DNA of 64,000 nt from Candidatus Bathyarchaeia archaeon (GTDB lineage: Archaea > Thermoproteota > Bathyarchaeia > Bathyarchaeales > DTEX01). The notes beneath the pieces are model-generated. The model had not been told where the DNA came from and searched no databases. It was given only the letters and a program-made list of their open reading frames with translations. A program made the translations under genes and the position numbers. Where the stretch lies: the NCBI GenBank assembly GCA_038868075.1, contig JAWBXB010000008.1:1-64000 (forward strand), written 5' to 3'. Positions 9,811-18,757 of this stretch are shown in pieces (position 1 is the first letter of the stretch; each line of letters starts with the position of its first letter).

Positions 9811-10260
9811 TTATGGTTTTTCCATCCATAATCTTATTGTCTCATACCAGAGGATTGCGCATGCTAAGATGCCGAACATTATAGCAACTACATTATGTAT
9901 GCTTAGGCTATGCCCATAAAAGATTAGGTAGAAGATTAGCATCGTTGTGAACCAGATGGAATAGAATAGGAATCTTGGAACCATGAAGCGTCCAAGCCTA
10001 GTGAAGAATCTTAAAACGCCAACCTTAACCTCCCTAGCCACATAATATTCGCCTCTAGGGGTCTTCTCAACTAAACCTAAGGAGCAGAGCTTCTCTAAAT
10101 GATGTGCAGCAACGCTTGGACTTGAGAAGCCTAAAGCCCTCTGAATCTCCCTAACACCTACTGGTGAATTTTGGGACTTAAGCATGAAGAGATATACAAG
10201 TAGGGTTTTACCTTTGAGATGAGATTCTATTTCAGCCTCGGTTAGCGTGGATTCGCTCAT
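9811..10260 (-). CDS. Winged-helix regulator with two C-terminal membrane segments
   Basis: About 149 residues. An ArsR-like winged helix spans roughly residues 15-80 (VGVREIQRALGFSSPSVAAHHLEKLCSLGLV as helix-turn-helix, then EKTPRGEYYVAREV as wing). It is followed by two hydrophobic helices (FLFYSIWFTTMLIFYLIFYG and VVAIMFGILACAILWY), so the DNA-binding domain is probably tethered to the inner face of the membrane. Such small membrane-bound HTH proteins are frequent in archaea and mostly uncharacterised. The frame reaches back to 10317, but ATG at 10260 (MSESTLTEAE) is the natural start. It lies just upstream of tRNA-His on the opposite strand; its target cannot be told from the sequence. 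Confidence 0.65.
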   Translation of the reverse strand: MSESTLTEAEIESHLKGKTLLVYLFMLKSQNSPVGVREIQRALGFSSPSVAAHHLEKLCSLGLVEKTPRGEYYVAREVKVGVLRFFTRLGRFMVPRFLFYSIWFTTMLIFYLIFYGHSLSIHNVVAIMFGILACAILWYETIRLWMEKP

Positions 10261-10332
10261 AAATAGCTGCCAACCAAAATAATTTACTACAAAATAAAAT
10301 ATAAAATATGGTGTCACTAAAAAGGATTAAAG

Positions 10333-10346
10333 AAACACTTAAAAGC
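10333..10346 (+). promoter_or_regulatory. Putative BRE/TATA element for tRNA-His
   Basis: The purine-rich AAACACTTAAAAGC lies about 30 nt before the tRNA 5' end, the normal distance for an archaeal BRE plus TATA box. This is a visual match only. Confidence 0.4.
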
Positions 10347-10375
10347 TCGGTGGGTAAAGAAGAAAAATAGCATGC

Positions 10376-10478
10376 GGCCGCCGTAACGTAGAGGCTTACC
10401 TAATGCACAAAGCCGCGTAACCTGGTAGCGTACAGGCCTGTGGAGCCTGGAGGCCGGGTTCAAATCCCGGCGGCGGCC
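10376..10478 (+). tRNA. tRNA-His(GTG) with a ~29-nt insertion (probable intron) in the D-arm
   Basis: The acceptor strands GCCGCCG (10377-10383) and CGGCGGC (10471-10477) pair perfectly. G at 10376 and C at 10478 give the G-1:C73 pair that marks tRNA-His. The anticodon arm is CAGGC / CTGTGGA / GCCTG (10433-10449) with anticodon GTG, and the T-arm is CCGGG-TTCAAAT-CCCGG. Between acceptor and anticodon stem lie 49 nt instead of about 19. Removing 29 nt restores a D-arm; cutting after 10391 and before 10421 gives stem ACGT, loop AGCCTGGTA, stem GCGT. Neighbouring registers also work because CGTA is repeated at both ends. CCA is not encoded. The exact splice sites are unproven, as no perfect bulge-helix-bulge matches that product. 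Confidence 0.88.
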
Positions 10479-10632
10479 TCCAACCAAAGTTTAATGATTG
10501 ATTTAAAAAATGTTTATATTAGGCTTGTGTCCTTTACATAGGACGCTGGATCAAGGCGATTGAGCTAGGAAGGTCTTTCTGGGCTTTCTCGCTTTGATTC
10601 TGAGCTTAAGTGTGGTATGGGATGAAACGTAT

Positions 10633-12068
10633 ATGTTGCATAAGTCTAGTAGATTAAGATTGGGGATATCTGGCTCTCTGGTGGCTTTTTCTTTCATTGT
10701 TCTGCTGTTGGCGGTGGTTTTTCAATCTTCTTTGGGCGTTGAATCGGATGAGGAGCTAGCGTTTAGGTACGCACCTGTCCTCCACTTTACTAGTGGTGAG
10801 AGGTTTTATCCTACATCAGTTGACTATATTATTGGTAGCTCTGTTCTAAAGCAGCGTAATCCTGATGGCACTTCAATATTGATTGATCCGGCGCCTACTC
10901 CAGATACTCTTGGAGTATACACCTCAGGTGATCTTTTCCTAGAGAATAAACTAAGAACTTTTGAGGCTATAGCCGCTGATTATGCTTCTAAAGTGGATGG
11001 CGCAGGATACTATGTATATGTCAACATTGTTAGAACTTCTTCCAGCACTGTTATCCAGTACTGGCTATTCTATGTTTTCAATAATGGGCCATTAAATGAT
11101 CATCAGGGTGATATTGAGGTGATCCAGGTCTTTCTAGATTCCTCTGGAAGCCCAAAGGTTGTTTTGGCATCTCAGCATGGCGCTGGGCAGAATGCTGCAT
11201 GGGGTGGTGTTGAAAAGGTTGATTCTCATCCAGTAATATATGTGGCTCAAGGTTCGCATGCCAATTACTTCCGCTCTTATCAGGGTAAGATTGGGATTGA
11301 AAATGATATTGTTGGGAGTGATGGATCTGGTTAATGAGGTTGTTAAGGTTCTCCTAGCAACACTTCATTATTCACCTATTTGGTGGTGGTATGGGTGCGA
11401 TATTAAGTCTCTTGGTGTTTATACGACTGCTATGAATAGTAGGTGTCTGCTGGATGCTTACGATAGTAATCCAAATGATTACTGGTTGCTTAGGATTGGT
11501 TATGCTGGGACATTAGCATATTGGAGCCAGGTTTATCCTAATGGTGAGGCATGTACTGGACCTAATTGGTCTCCGGATGGTTCGCCGGGCTCATATTTTA
11601 ATCCGGCATGGTCTAATGAGTTTGGTATAGGCTTATATGCTAATCTTCATGCTCTTAAGGCATATGCTATTAAGGATCCTGATTTCGGGTCAATTGGTTA
11701 TGGCTGTAGGGTTTCTGAGGCTGCTCATGGGACGCTCACAATTGTTCCAGCTAGAGGGATAGATGTAAGGATTTTTTGCGGTGCCGGTTAGTGTGGGAGT
11801 TGAGGTTTTAAGGGCTCATATTAGGGAGGCTAGTATAACAGCGAGTAAAGAATGGATAGGTTTAGTTGTATCAAAATCCCTTGACTCCATCAGTACTGTT
11901 ATATTGAGGGTTAAGGGGCTTGAATCTGGAGAATATCTAGTTTATACGGATGAGGGATTTAGTGCATTTTTCAGCTGTCCTACGGGGGATTTGGAGGTTG
12001 ATGTTCCTGTTAAGGGTAGTGAAGTGAAGATCAGCGTCTCACTGGTTCCATCGGACCATAAGTTGTAG
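10633..12068 (+). pseudogene. Vps62-related (DUF946-like) secreted protein, broken by two frameshifts
   Basis: The ATG at 10633 opens a protein with a signal peptide or membrane anchor (hydrophobic residues about 13-35). The body has the Vps62-family pattern: ELAFRYAPVLHFTSGERFYPTSVDY, YWLFYVFNNG, HQGDIEVIQVF, then QGSHANYF. That frame stops at 11334, but the homologous protein continues in the next frame (NEVVKVLLATLHYSPIWWWYG, WSPDGSPGSYFNPAW) to 11791. A third frame (VPVSVGVEVLRAHIREAS) then carries a beta-rich tail to 12068. The second shift sits on a run of six T at 11772-11777. Each shift equals one extra base. Either the gene is decaying or these are sequencing indels. The intact product would be about 478 residues, function unknown. 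Confidence 0.6.
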
Positions 12069-12070
12069 TG

Positions 12071-13357
12071 TTATCCCCCTAGTTCAGCGTACCAGTCGAT
12101 TATTACGTCTTCTGTTGGTGTAGTTGAGCAGCTTATTGTTATGTGTGTTTCGTTTCTATGCGGAATCCATATGGCTCCGATGTTTGCTCTCGATGTGGCT
12201 ATTACGATTTTCGGTGTTTTTGGTAGTCCATGGGGGATCGTGATTGATGTTAAGCCTGCTGGTATTATTGCGGTTCCACTATTCTCTGTTTTGAAGCCCA
12301 TGTTTCCTTTAATTATGTTTTCTTCCCCTATGTTGCGGATTTGTGGCATGATGTGTTCTCCTGTTATAAAGTTGTTTATAATGTAGTTGCGGCTGCAGTT
12401 TTTGTCTGAGATATCGATTGCTCTACCCCTGTTTGTTAGAAGATAGTTTCCCATTATCATGTTGCTGCTTGAGCTAAGTAGGTCTATGCCGTCCCAGCTC
12501 TTGGTGATGCCAGCGTCATTCCAGAAGATGTGGTTTTCTGCGATGATGTTGCTGGTAGCCCATGTCATGTAGATTCCGTTCTTAATATTTCGGGAGATAT
12601 GGTTTGCTGTTATCGTGTTCATGTGGCTGCCGTCTAGCCATATGCCATGCCAACAGTTACTTTTTATCCCATTATTTGTTATCCGCCATTCCTCGCATGA
12701 TGTGAGCCTAATACCATTTAATCCATTCTCCTCTATTGAGCATAATGTGATTGATGAGAAGCTGCTGTTTTTTGCATGTAAGCCGTTTCCAACCCCGCAT
12801 AGGACTATGTAGAGTCTTACTATCCAAATGTTCACGCAGTATTCAAGGTATATTCCATCTCCGCTTGCAGGTGTCCCTTCAATTGTGAAGTCTAAGAGTA
12901 GGATGTCGTATTTTGGGTTTTCTTTTGTGCCTGCGATTTTTATGCATGGTGCGCCCTCTACTCTATGTATGAGTCTTGTGTCCCTTCCCTCACCCATTAG
13001 GGTTATGTGGCTTCTCAAATTTATTGTAGTATTTATGTTGTAGTATCCTGATTTTATGAGTATGCATCCTTCTGCTTCGGGCAGGGCGTTTATTGCAGAT
13101 TGGATTACTGTTGCAGCGTTTATTCCGCTGAAATCTATTTGTCCTGTTCTGCCATTTTTGGCGTAAACTATTGTTTCATCAGTCCATATTATGTAGTTGA
13201 AGGCTTCGGTGAGACTTTTAGGCTCAATAGTTATTGTATTGGTTTCTGATAGAACTTTTCCTATGATGAAGCCTAGGCTGAAGGTGCATATGCTCATGAG
13301 GGTGATGGCAAGCACCTGCCTAATGGGGCGGGCTAAATCTAATCTTTTAATTTCCAT
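12071..13357 (-). CDS. Secreted or membrane-anchored right-handed beta-helix (NosD/pectate-lyase-like) protein
   Basis: About 428 residues. A single hydrophobic segment near the N-terminus (VLAITLMSICTFSLGFIIGKV) acts as signal or anchor. It is followed by the start of a pectin-lyase-type fold (INAATVIQSAINALPEAEGCILIKSGYYNI, then INLRSHITLMGEG) and many short repeats rich in N, G and I such as NNGIKSNCWHGIWLDGSHMNTITANHISRN, which are the rungs of a parallel beta-helix. A C-terminal beta domain (GTAIIPAGLTSITIPHGL) resembles tail domains seen after such helices. ATG at 13357 is taken rather than GTG at 13372. Possible roles are glycan binding or cleavage outside the cell; no catalytic residues can be assigned. 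It faces the broken Vps62-like gene. Confidence 0.7.
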   Translation of the reverse strand: MEIKRLDLARPIRQVLAITLMSICTFSLGFIIGKVLSETNTITIEPKSLTEAFNYIIWTDETIVYAKNGRTGQIDFSGINAATVIQSAINALPEAEGCILIKSGYYNINTTINLRSHITLMGEGRDTRLIHRVEGAPCIKIAGTKENPKYDILLLDFTIEGTPASGDGIYLEYCVNIWIVRLYIVLCGVGNGLHAKNSSFSSITLCSIEENGLNGIRLTSCEEWRITNNGIKSNCWHGIWLDGSHMNTITANHISRNIKNGIYMTWATSNIIAENHIFWNDAGITKSWDGIDLLSSSSNMIMGNYLLTNRGRAIDISDKNCSRNYIINNFITGEHIMPQIRNIGEENIIKGNMGFKTENSGTAIIPAGLTSITIPHGLPKTPKIVIATSRANIGAIWIPHRNETHITISCSTTPTEDVIIDWYAELGG

Positions 13358-13522
13358 CCAATATACCCACACGTAAGCTCCATTAATGATAAACTTGCAT
13401 TTATACCATTAAAATCAAACTATGATTACGAGCCGATTATACGCACTAGAATATTCAGATTTCTTTTTATAAGAATCAGCCCCTAAGCTGACAACTGTAG
13501 TCGGATCCAAGAAAAATTTTCC

Positions 13523-16500
13523 TCATCGATTCTCTTTGTGAGATTCTTAAACTATTTAGGGGCTAGCACCGTCCACGTGAGCTTAGGATGCTTTCAATTC
13601 TCTTTGTGAGATTCAATAGTCTGCCTGACAATCATATGCGTAAGCGCTCTATTGAACTTTCAATTCTCTTTGTGAGATTCGAAGAGAAGGAAATACCGCC
13701 GATCGAGCTATCTAATTATATATTACAAAACTTTCAATTCTCTTTGTGAGATTCTTAACCAAGAATGTTTTGCCCGGTATACCCTTAACCTGCATCCTTT
13801 CAATTCTCTTTGTGAGATTCCAATATTAACGTGAACTTGAAAGCTTTGTGGTGAAGAAAAATGCTTTCAATTCTCTTTGTGAGATTCTAAACGCCCTGAA
13901 TAAACCCGGTTTTATTCTTCCCTTTATTTTTCTTTCAATTCTCTTTGTGAGATTCCCAAGCACTTATGCTAAAGCAATCGTTGAAAGGGGTATATCGACT
14001 TTCAATTCTCTTTGTGAGATTCAAAAAGCTCAAGAGGGACTTAAAGGTTGATCCACATGTTTTCCTCGCTTTCAATTCTCTTTGTGAGATTCGGTTAAGG
14101 ATATAATTGGGAGAAATGCAAATTTAACGTTGTACTTTCAATTCTCTTTGTGAGATTCTGAGATGGAGACTGGTTCAAGAGTGCATGAATGGCTTGGTTT
14201 ACTTTCAATTCTCTTTGTGAGATTCCTGTGGGTAGCCTAAGCCGATCCAGAATCTTGCGTTCTCGCTTTCAATTCTCTTTGTGAGATTCAGCATGCGGCA
14301 GCCTACACCATACGCATAATTGACTATACCCTTTCAATTCTCTTTGTGAGATTCTTGGCAGGTTGAGGGCTTTTGCTGAGATAAAGCCTGCCGAAAATAT
14401 TATGACTTTCAATTCTCTTTGTGAGATTCCTATTTATTTGTGTTTTGCGAATATTATTCTTGATGGTTGATGGTTCTTTCAATTCTCTTTGTGAGATTCT
14501 TTTCCCTTCAAGTTAAGAAAGCTGAAAGTTATATTCGTAAACACTTTCAATTCTCTTTGTGAGATTCTTATGCTTATGCTAAATCCACAATTAGCTGAGC
14601 TAGAAGCTTTCAATTCTCTTTGTGAGATTCGAAGAGGCTGCTGAGCTAGCCTTCTACGGCGAGTGCACTTTCAATTCTCTTTGTGAGATTCAGACGGTTT
14701 CCTTCACTTTAAGATAGAATGTGCTTTTCGTGACTTTCAATTCTCTTTGTGAGATTCAAATCATAAAGTTGGAGTGATTTGGTTATGCCGCGCCATGCTT
14801 TCAATTCTCTTTGTGAGATTCTCAATCTGATTACCTCGTCAATCTCACGTGCCAATGTGTCCTTTCAATTCTCTTTGTGAGATTCGGAGCACTCATGCAC
14901 TTGCGAATGCTTCAAACTGAGGGGCCTTTCAATTCTCTTTGTGAGATTCTAGGTCTCGTCTTTTTGATGTTTTGTTTGAGCTTGAATGTGAGCTTTCAAT
15001 TCTCTTTGTGAGATTCCACGCCAGTTGAGAAGTCATGCTTCGCCTGGATGATTAAGTTGCTTTCAATTCTCTTTGTGAGATTCTAGCTATCCACGCATAT
15101 GTTCTCCTAACATCATCATACTCCCTTTCAATTCTCTTTGTGAGATTCGAGCGGTTGAAGCGTTGTGAGATGCGGCGTGCGTAACAATACTTTCAATTCT
15201 CTTTGTGAGATTCGGAAATTGGGGAGGGGGCGGTTAGAGGGGAGTGAACTGCCCGACTTTCAATTCTCTTTGTGAGATTCCGCCCAGAACCCGTATCTCA
15301 TGGTCTGCGTTTACATTGATGCTTTCAATTCTCTTTGTGAGATTCTGTGGTAAATAAACATAACTATAAAAACAAAAAAAGAAACTTTCAATTCTCTTTG
15401 TGAGATTCCACAATTTTTCACAGAGCCCAAGCCGAAAACAACACTATTTACTTTCAATTCTCTTTGTGAGATTCAGAATAACAAACTCGTCAATACAATT
15501 TTTATTCCAATTTTGAACACGTCTTTCAATTCTCTTTGTGAGATTCTGCTATATCGTAGATGCGTGCAAAGAGGTAAAGACTTAACGACTTTCAATTCTC
15601 TTTGTGAGATTCTCTATTAATAGCCTCATCATCGACTATGATCAAAGCATTATCTTTCAATTCTCTTTGTGAGATTCGAGTAACATTTTTGAATTCTTCA
15701 TATGGAGTGCCAAAAAACTTTCAATTCTCTTTGTGAGATTCTTATAAAGCAAATGAGGATTGAGGAAAAATTAGAGGAAAAATTTGCTTTCAATTCTCTT
15801 TGTGAGATTCCTAGCAAAAGTATGCCTACAATGGCCATTACTGGTATGACTCCCCACACTTTCAATTCTCTTTGTGAGATTCTGGGGGGCGAGAGCAAGG
15901 GCGTCCCCGAAACGCCCCGTTTCCTTTCAATTCTCTTTGTGAGATTCCATTTGAGAATATGCCTATGGAATCTCTTGGTATATTGAATACTTTCAATTCT
16001 CTTTGTGAGATTCTGTAAACAATCAAGAAATAGAAGCGTCAGGGAGCTACCTAGAATTCACTCACTTTCAATTCTCTTTGTGAGATTCTAAGCAACTCCT
16101 GATCCATTCATCACCCCTCCAGCAAAATTTTCACTTTCAATTCTCTTTGTGAGATTCTTTATGGTTATGATTGGGGATGTAAGCAGATTTGCAATTTACT
16201 TTCAATTCTCTTTGTGAGATTCATGCTATTAAGCGCCTTGAGAGAAGAGGAGTAGTTGAGAGAAGCTTTCAATTCTCTTTGTGAGATTCCATTAATTAGA
16301 GGATGGACCTCTGGCATCTGGAAAAACAATAATCTTTCAATTCTCTTTGTGAGATTCCAGTCTGCGGAGCACGCCTCTAATACTGTTTCCGCTTATAATC
16401 TTTCAATTCTCTTTGTGAGATTCTTGTTTTTGAGCCAAAGTAATATGCGATTATCATTGCATCCACTTTCAATTCTCTTTGTGAGATTCTTTAAACATGC

Positions 16501-16689
16501 TGTGATGATGAGTAAAACATCTGAGAACACTTTCAATTCTCTTTGTGAGATTCATTCTATAGACTATGTTTTTCCATCATGGAATATCCCTAGCAATTCT
16601 TTCAATTCTCTTTGTGAGATTCCTTCAAGAAAGTTCAAGTAGGGCTCAGTTGGGAAGTTGATTGTCTTTCAATTCTCTTTTTGAGATTC
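13523..16689 (-). CRISPR. CRISPR array, 48 repeats of 24 nt, 47 spacers, type I-A
   Basis: On the + strand each unit begins CTTTCAATTC, continues TCTTTGTG and ends AGATTC. Repeat starts run from 13523 and 13591 to 16599 and 16666, with spacers of 37-51 nt (mostly 40-46). Read on the minus strand the repeat ends ATTGAAAG, the 8-nt 5' handle of crRNAs in archaeal type I systems, so the array is transcribed right to left. The copy at 13523 is degenerate in its first bases (distal, old end), and the leader-side copy at 16666 has one G-to-T change. TCTC-TTTGT-GAGA can form a small hairpin for Cas6. The adjacent cas genes end toward the leader. Confidence 0.98.
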
Positions 16690-16842
16690 CGAGGGTTTTT
16701 CTTGCTCTGTTTTATTTTTTGGGCTATTTTTGTATTTAAGGTTTGTGGTGTTGTTTCGGTGGTTGCTGATCTGCATTTAGGGTATGTGTTTCCACCGAAG
16801 TTTAGTGGAAAGAATTGTGGTGAACCAGTATTTCCATTGGAG
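16690..16842 (-). promoter_or_regulatory. CRISPR leader with probable promoter
   Basis: These 153 nt lie between the cas4 stop and the first repeat in the transcribed (minus) direction. They are A-rich on that strand and hold a TATA-like CTTAAATA at 16741-16733, about 45-50 nt before the repeat, suitable for starting the pre-crRNA just upstream of it. Position next to the non-degenerate end of the array and to the adaptation genes supports the leader call. No gene is seen here. Confidence 0.65.
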
Positions 16843-17484
16843 TTATAATTTCCTGCATATTTTTGTGAATCCGCAGTTTCCGCATTTTCTAGGGTTTCCT
16901 CTTGGGAGTCTTTCTCTCTCAATTATCGATTTTATTCTTGAGATTGCCCATAGAACATGCTTTTTAAGGTCCTCTGTTAATGGTATTTCGAATGTTTTGT
17001 TGTCTCTAAGGTACTTTATCACGATTTTTCTGGCTACCTTGCCGATTTTCTCTTCAGCTAGCATGGCGTAGGCTGCTGCCTGATAAATATGGCCTGGATG
17101 TGGTTTTCTAGGGGCCTTCATAAACTTGTTCTCCACTATAACTAATCCATTCTTCATCTCGTAAACTTCATCAATCACGCCATATAATCCGAGTTTCTCC
17201 GAGACTACTGATAGCTTGCTCCACACGGATTTAATGGGTTCTTTTCTCTCTCCAGCAACGCTTCTTCTACGTTTCGCCCTACGCTCTTCGGATGAATGTG
17301 ACTCTTTACCCTCAATCATGCTCTCAGTCAATCTTTCACTGTAGCCTAAAACGCCTAAATAATAGACTATTCTTGGGCAGAAGTAGTATTGCCTAATCCA
17401 TGCGGCAGGTATCAGGTTTGTTGGTCCATCCTCGGACAAGGTTATCGCCTTACACAAGCAGCTCTTCTCTAGCGTACTCTTCAA
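16843..17484 (-). CDS. cas4: CRISPR-associated exonuclease Cas4
   Basis: PD-(D/E)XK nuclease with an iron-sulfur cluster that trims prespacers during adaptation. Seen: an N-terminal AAWIRQYYFCPRIVYYLGV with the first cluster cysteine, the catalytic segment GLYGVIDEVYEMKNGLVIVENKFMK (Asp, then Glu-x-Lys), QAAAYAMLAEE, and the C-terminal cysteines CGNCGFTKIC. Length 213 residues from a TTG at 17484 that overlaps cas2 by 35 nt; TTG at 17439 would give no overlap and is equally possible. It is the last gene of the cas operon, next to the leader. Confidence 0.93.
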   Translation of the reverse strand: MKSTLEKSCLCKAITLSEDGPTNLIPAAWIRQYYFCPRIVYYLGVLGYSERLTESMIEGKESHSSEERRAKRRRSVAGERKEPIKSVWSKLSVVSEKLGLYGVIDEVYEMKNGLVIVENKFMKAPRKPHPGHIYQAAAYAMLAEEKIGKVARKIVIKYLRDNKTFEIPLTEDLKKHVLWAISRIKSIIERERLPRGNPRKCGNCGFTKICRKL

Positions 17485-17728
17485 AGGGTTTCCCTATAAC
17501 CTCTCTTAGGGCTAGGTCAGCTCTACATATGACAAAGATCTGAATGTTTCCATCAGCATCTCCAAGTATCCTCCTTAATGCTGCAGCAAGCTCCTTCCTA
17601 CGCATGCTCGATAAATATCCTAGAAATGTGCTTCGCTGTATCCTTGCAAGCCCAAACCTCTTACATGCCTCGCTAACCCTAAGCCTAACCTCATCATCAC
17701 CTATATCATATACAACAAGCGTCTGCAT
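17450..17728 (-). CDS. cas2: CRISPR-associated protein Cas2
   Basis: A 92-residue ferredoxin-fold protein. The start MQTLVVYDIGDDEVRLRVSEACK carries the conserved Asp after strand one, followed by GLARIQRSTFLGYLS and a second strand with IQIFVICRA, the usual Cas2 pattern. Cas2 dimers bridge two Cas1 dimers in the spacer-integration complex. It is placed between cas1 (9 nt upstream) and cas4 (overlapping), all in one operon. Confidence 0.95.
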   Translation of the reverse strand: MQTLVVYDIGDDEVRLRVSEACKRFGLARIQRSTFLGYLSSMRRKELAAALRRILGDADGNIQIFVICRADLALREVIGKPFEEYAREELLV

Positions 17729-17737
17729 TATCCCCGC

Positions 17738-18757
17738 TCACCTCAAAGTGAACGGCACATAGCCGCTTTCTCTCCCAAGAATAAAGTCTGCAACCCTCTT
17801 AGGCTGTAGGAAGATGTGACTTGATAATGGCAGAGACCTACCATGAAAAGTCAATGTCTCAGATAATCTCTCGGAGAGAGCCTTCACAACTTGGAACCGA
17901 AACTCCCTTTTAAGCCTTCTCCCCTCAATAATCGATTTTGGATCCTTAATACTTGATATTAGTCTTAAGACAACCCTATCTACAACGGGCTGCCTAAACT
18001 CCTCTAAAATATCCATTACGAGCGCAGGTCTTCTAGGAGAATCAGTATGTAAGAATCCGGCGAATGGATCGAGTCCGCTTGCCTCAACTGCCAGCCAAAC
18101 CTCGGAGGCTAAAAGCCCATAGCAGAAATTAAGCATAATATTAACCGGGTCCTCCGGAGACTCAAACCTCTTCCTCCTACCTGGAAAATCTAGGTCCTCT
18201 GGCAGTAGAAGCCTAAATCCCTGCCAATATATCTCCGCAGCCTCGGCTTCAAGCCTCATAACCTCACTCCTGACAGAGCCAGCGTTATCCCCTTCAATAT
18301 TACTCATCACAGTGGCTATATTAGAGATTGACCTAGACATCTCAAGCAGTCTCCCAGATAGATCTATGTTGCTCCTATTTCTGCCAGCCTCACGTAGAAG
18401 GGACTTCTGGTTGACAACCTTGGACCAAGCGAACCTTTTAGCGAGATAAGCGCCTAGGGGTGAGTCTTGAGCTTTATACTGCTCCTTCCTTAATCTAATT
18501 GATCCGCTGGTTCTTGGGCTTGAGAGCTTAGCGACTGGATAGCCTAATCCGGAATACACTATTAAATCCACTTTATGCCTAGCCAGCAGCCTTATGAGAG
18601 CCGATGAAATTGTGGCTCCACGCGTCAATATTGCAACTTGGCTTATGTTTGATGGTGAGATCTCCAGCACCTTTTCGCCCTTCCTTTGAATAGTGATCAT
18701 GCCCCTTTTGGCGCCGACAAATAATCCGGGCTCATTTATGACGAGGCGCTTCAACAC
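17738..18757 (-). CDS. cas1: CRISPR-associated endonuclease/integrase Cas1
   Basis: The integrase that inserts spacers at the leader-repeat junction. The N-terminal beta domain opens LKRLVINEPGLFVGAKRGM; the helical domain carries the metal ligands as LEAEAAEIYW (Glu), GFLHTDSPRRPAL (His) and MDILEEFRQPVVD (Asp/Glu). The frame extends back to 18829 inside csa1, but the family normally begins just before the first strand, so GTG at 18757 is preferred (about 340 residues). It overlaps the end of csa1 by some 26 nt and is 9 nt from cas2. Confidence 0.95.
   Translation of the reverse strand: MLKRLVINEPGLFVGAKRGMITIQRKGEKVLEISPSNISQVAILTRGATISSALIRLLARHKVDLIVYSGLGYPVAKLSSPRTSGSIRLRKEQYKAQDSPLGAYLAKRFAWSKVVNQKSLLREAGRNRSNIDLSGRLLEMSRSISNIATVMSNIEGDNAGSVRSEVMRLEAEAAEIYWQGFRLLLPEDLDFPGRRKRFESPEDPVNIMLNFCYGLLASEVWLAVEASGLDPFAGFLHTDSPRRPALVMDILEEFRQPVVDRVVLRLISSIKDPKSIIEGRRLKREFRFQVVKALSERLSETLTFHGRSLPLSSHIFLQPKRVADFILGRESGYVPFTLR

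Noticed and set aside
10376-10478. Attachment site for an integrated element at the tRNA-His gene
   Set aside because: No repeat of the tRNA 3' end and no integrase gene were found within the window.
16256-16642. Open frames running through the CRISPR array with a repeated FNSLCEI/LSILFVRF peptide
   Set aside because: They are translations of the CRISPR repeat in different frames and not proteins.
13591-16689. Self-targeting spacers against genes of this window
   Set aside because: No spacer was seen to match the window by eye; a proper search could not be run.
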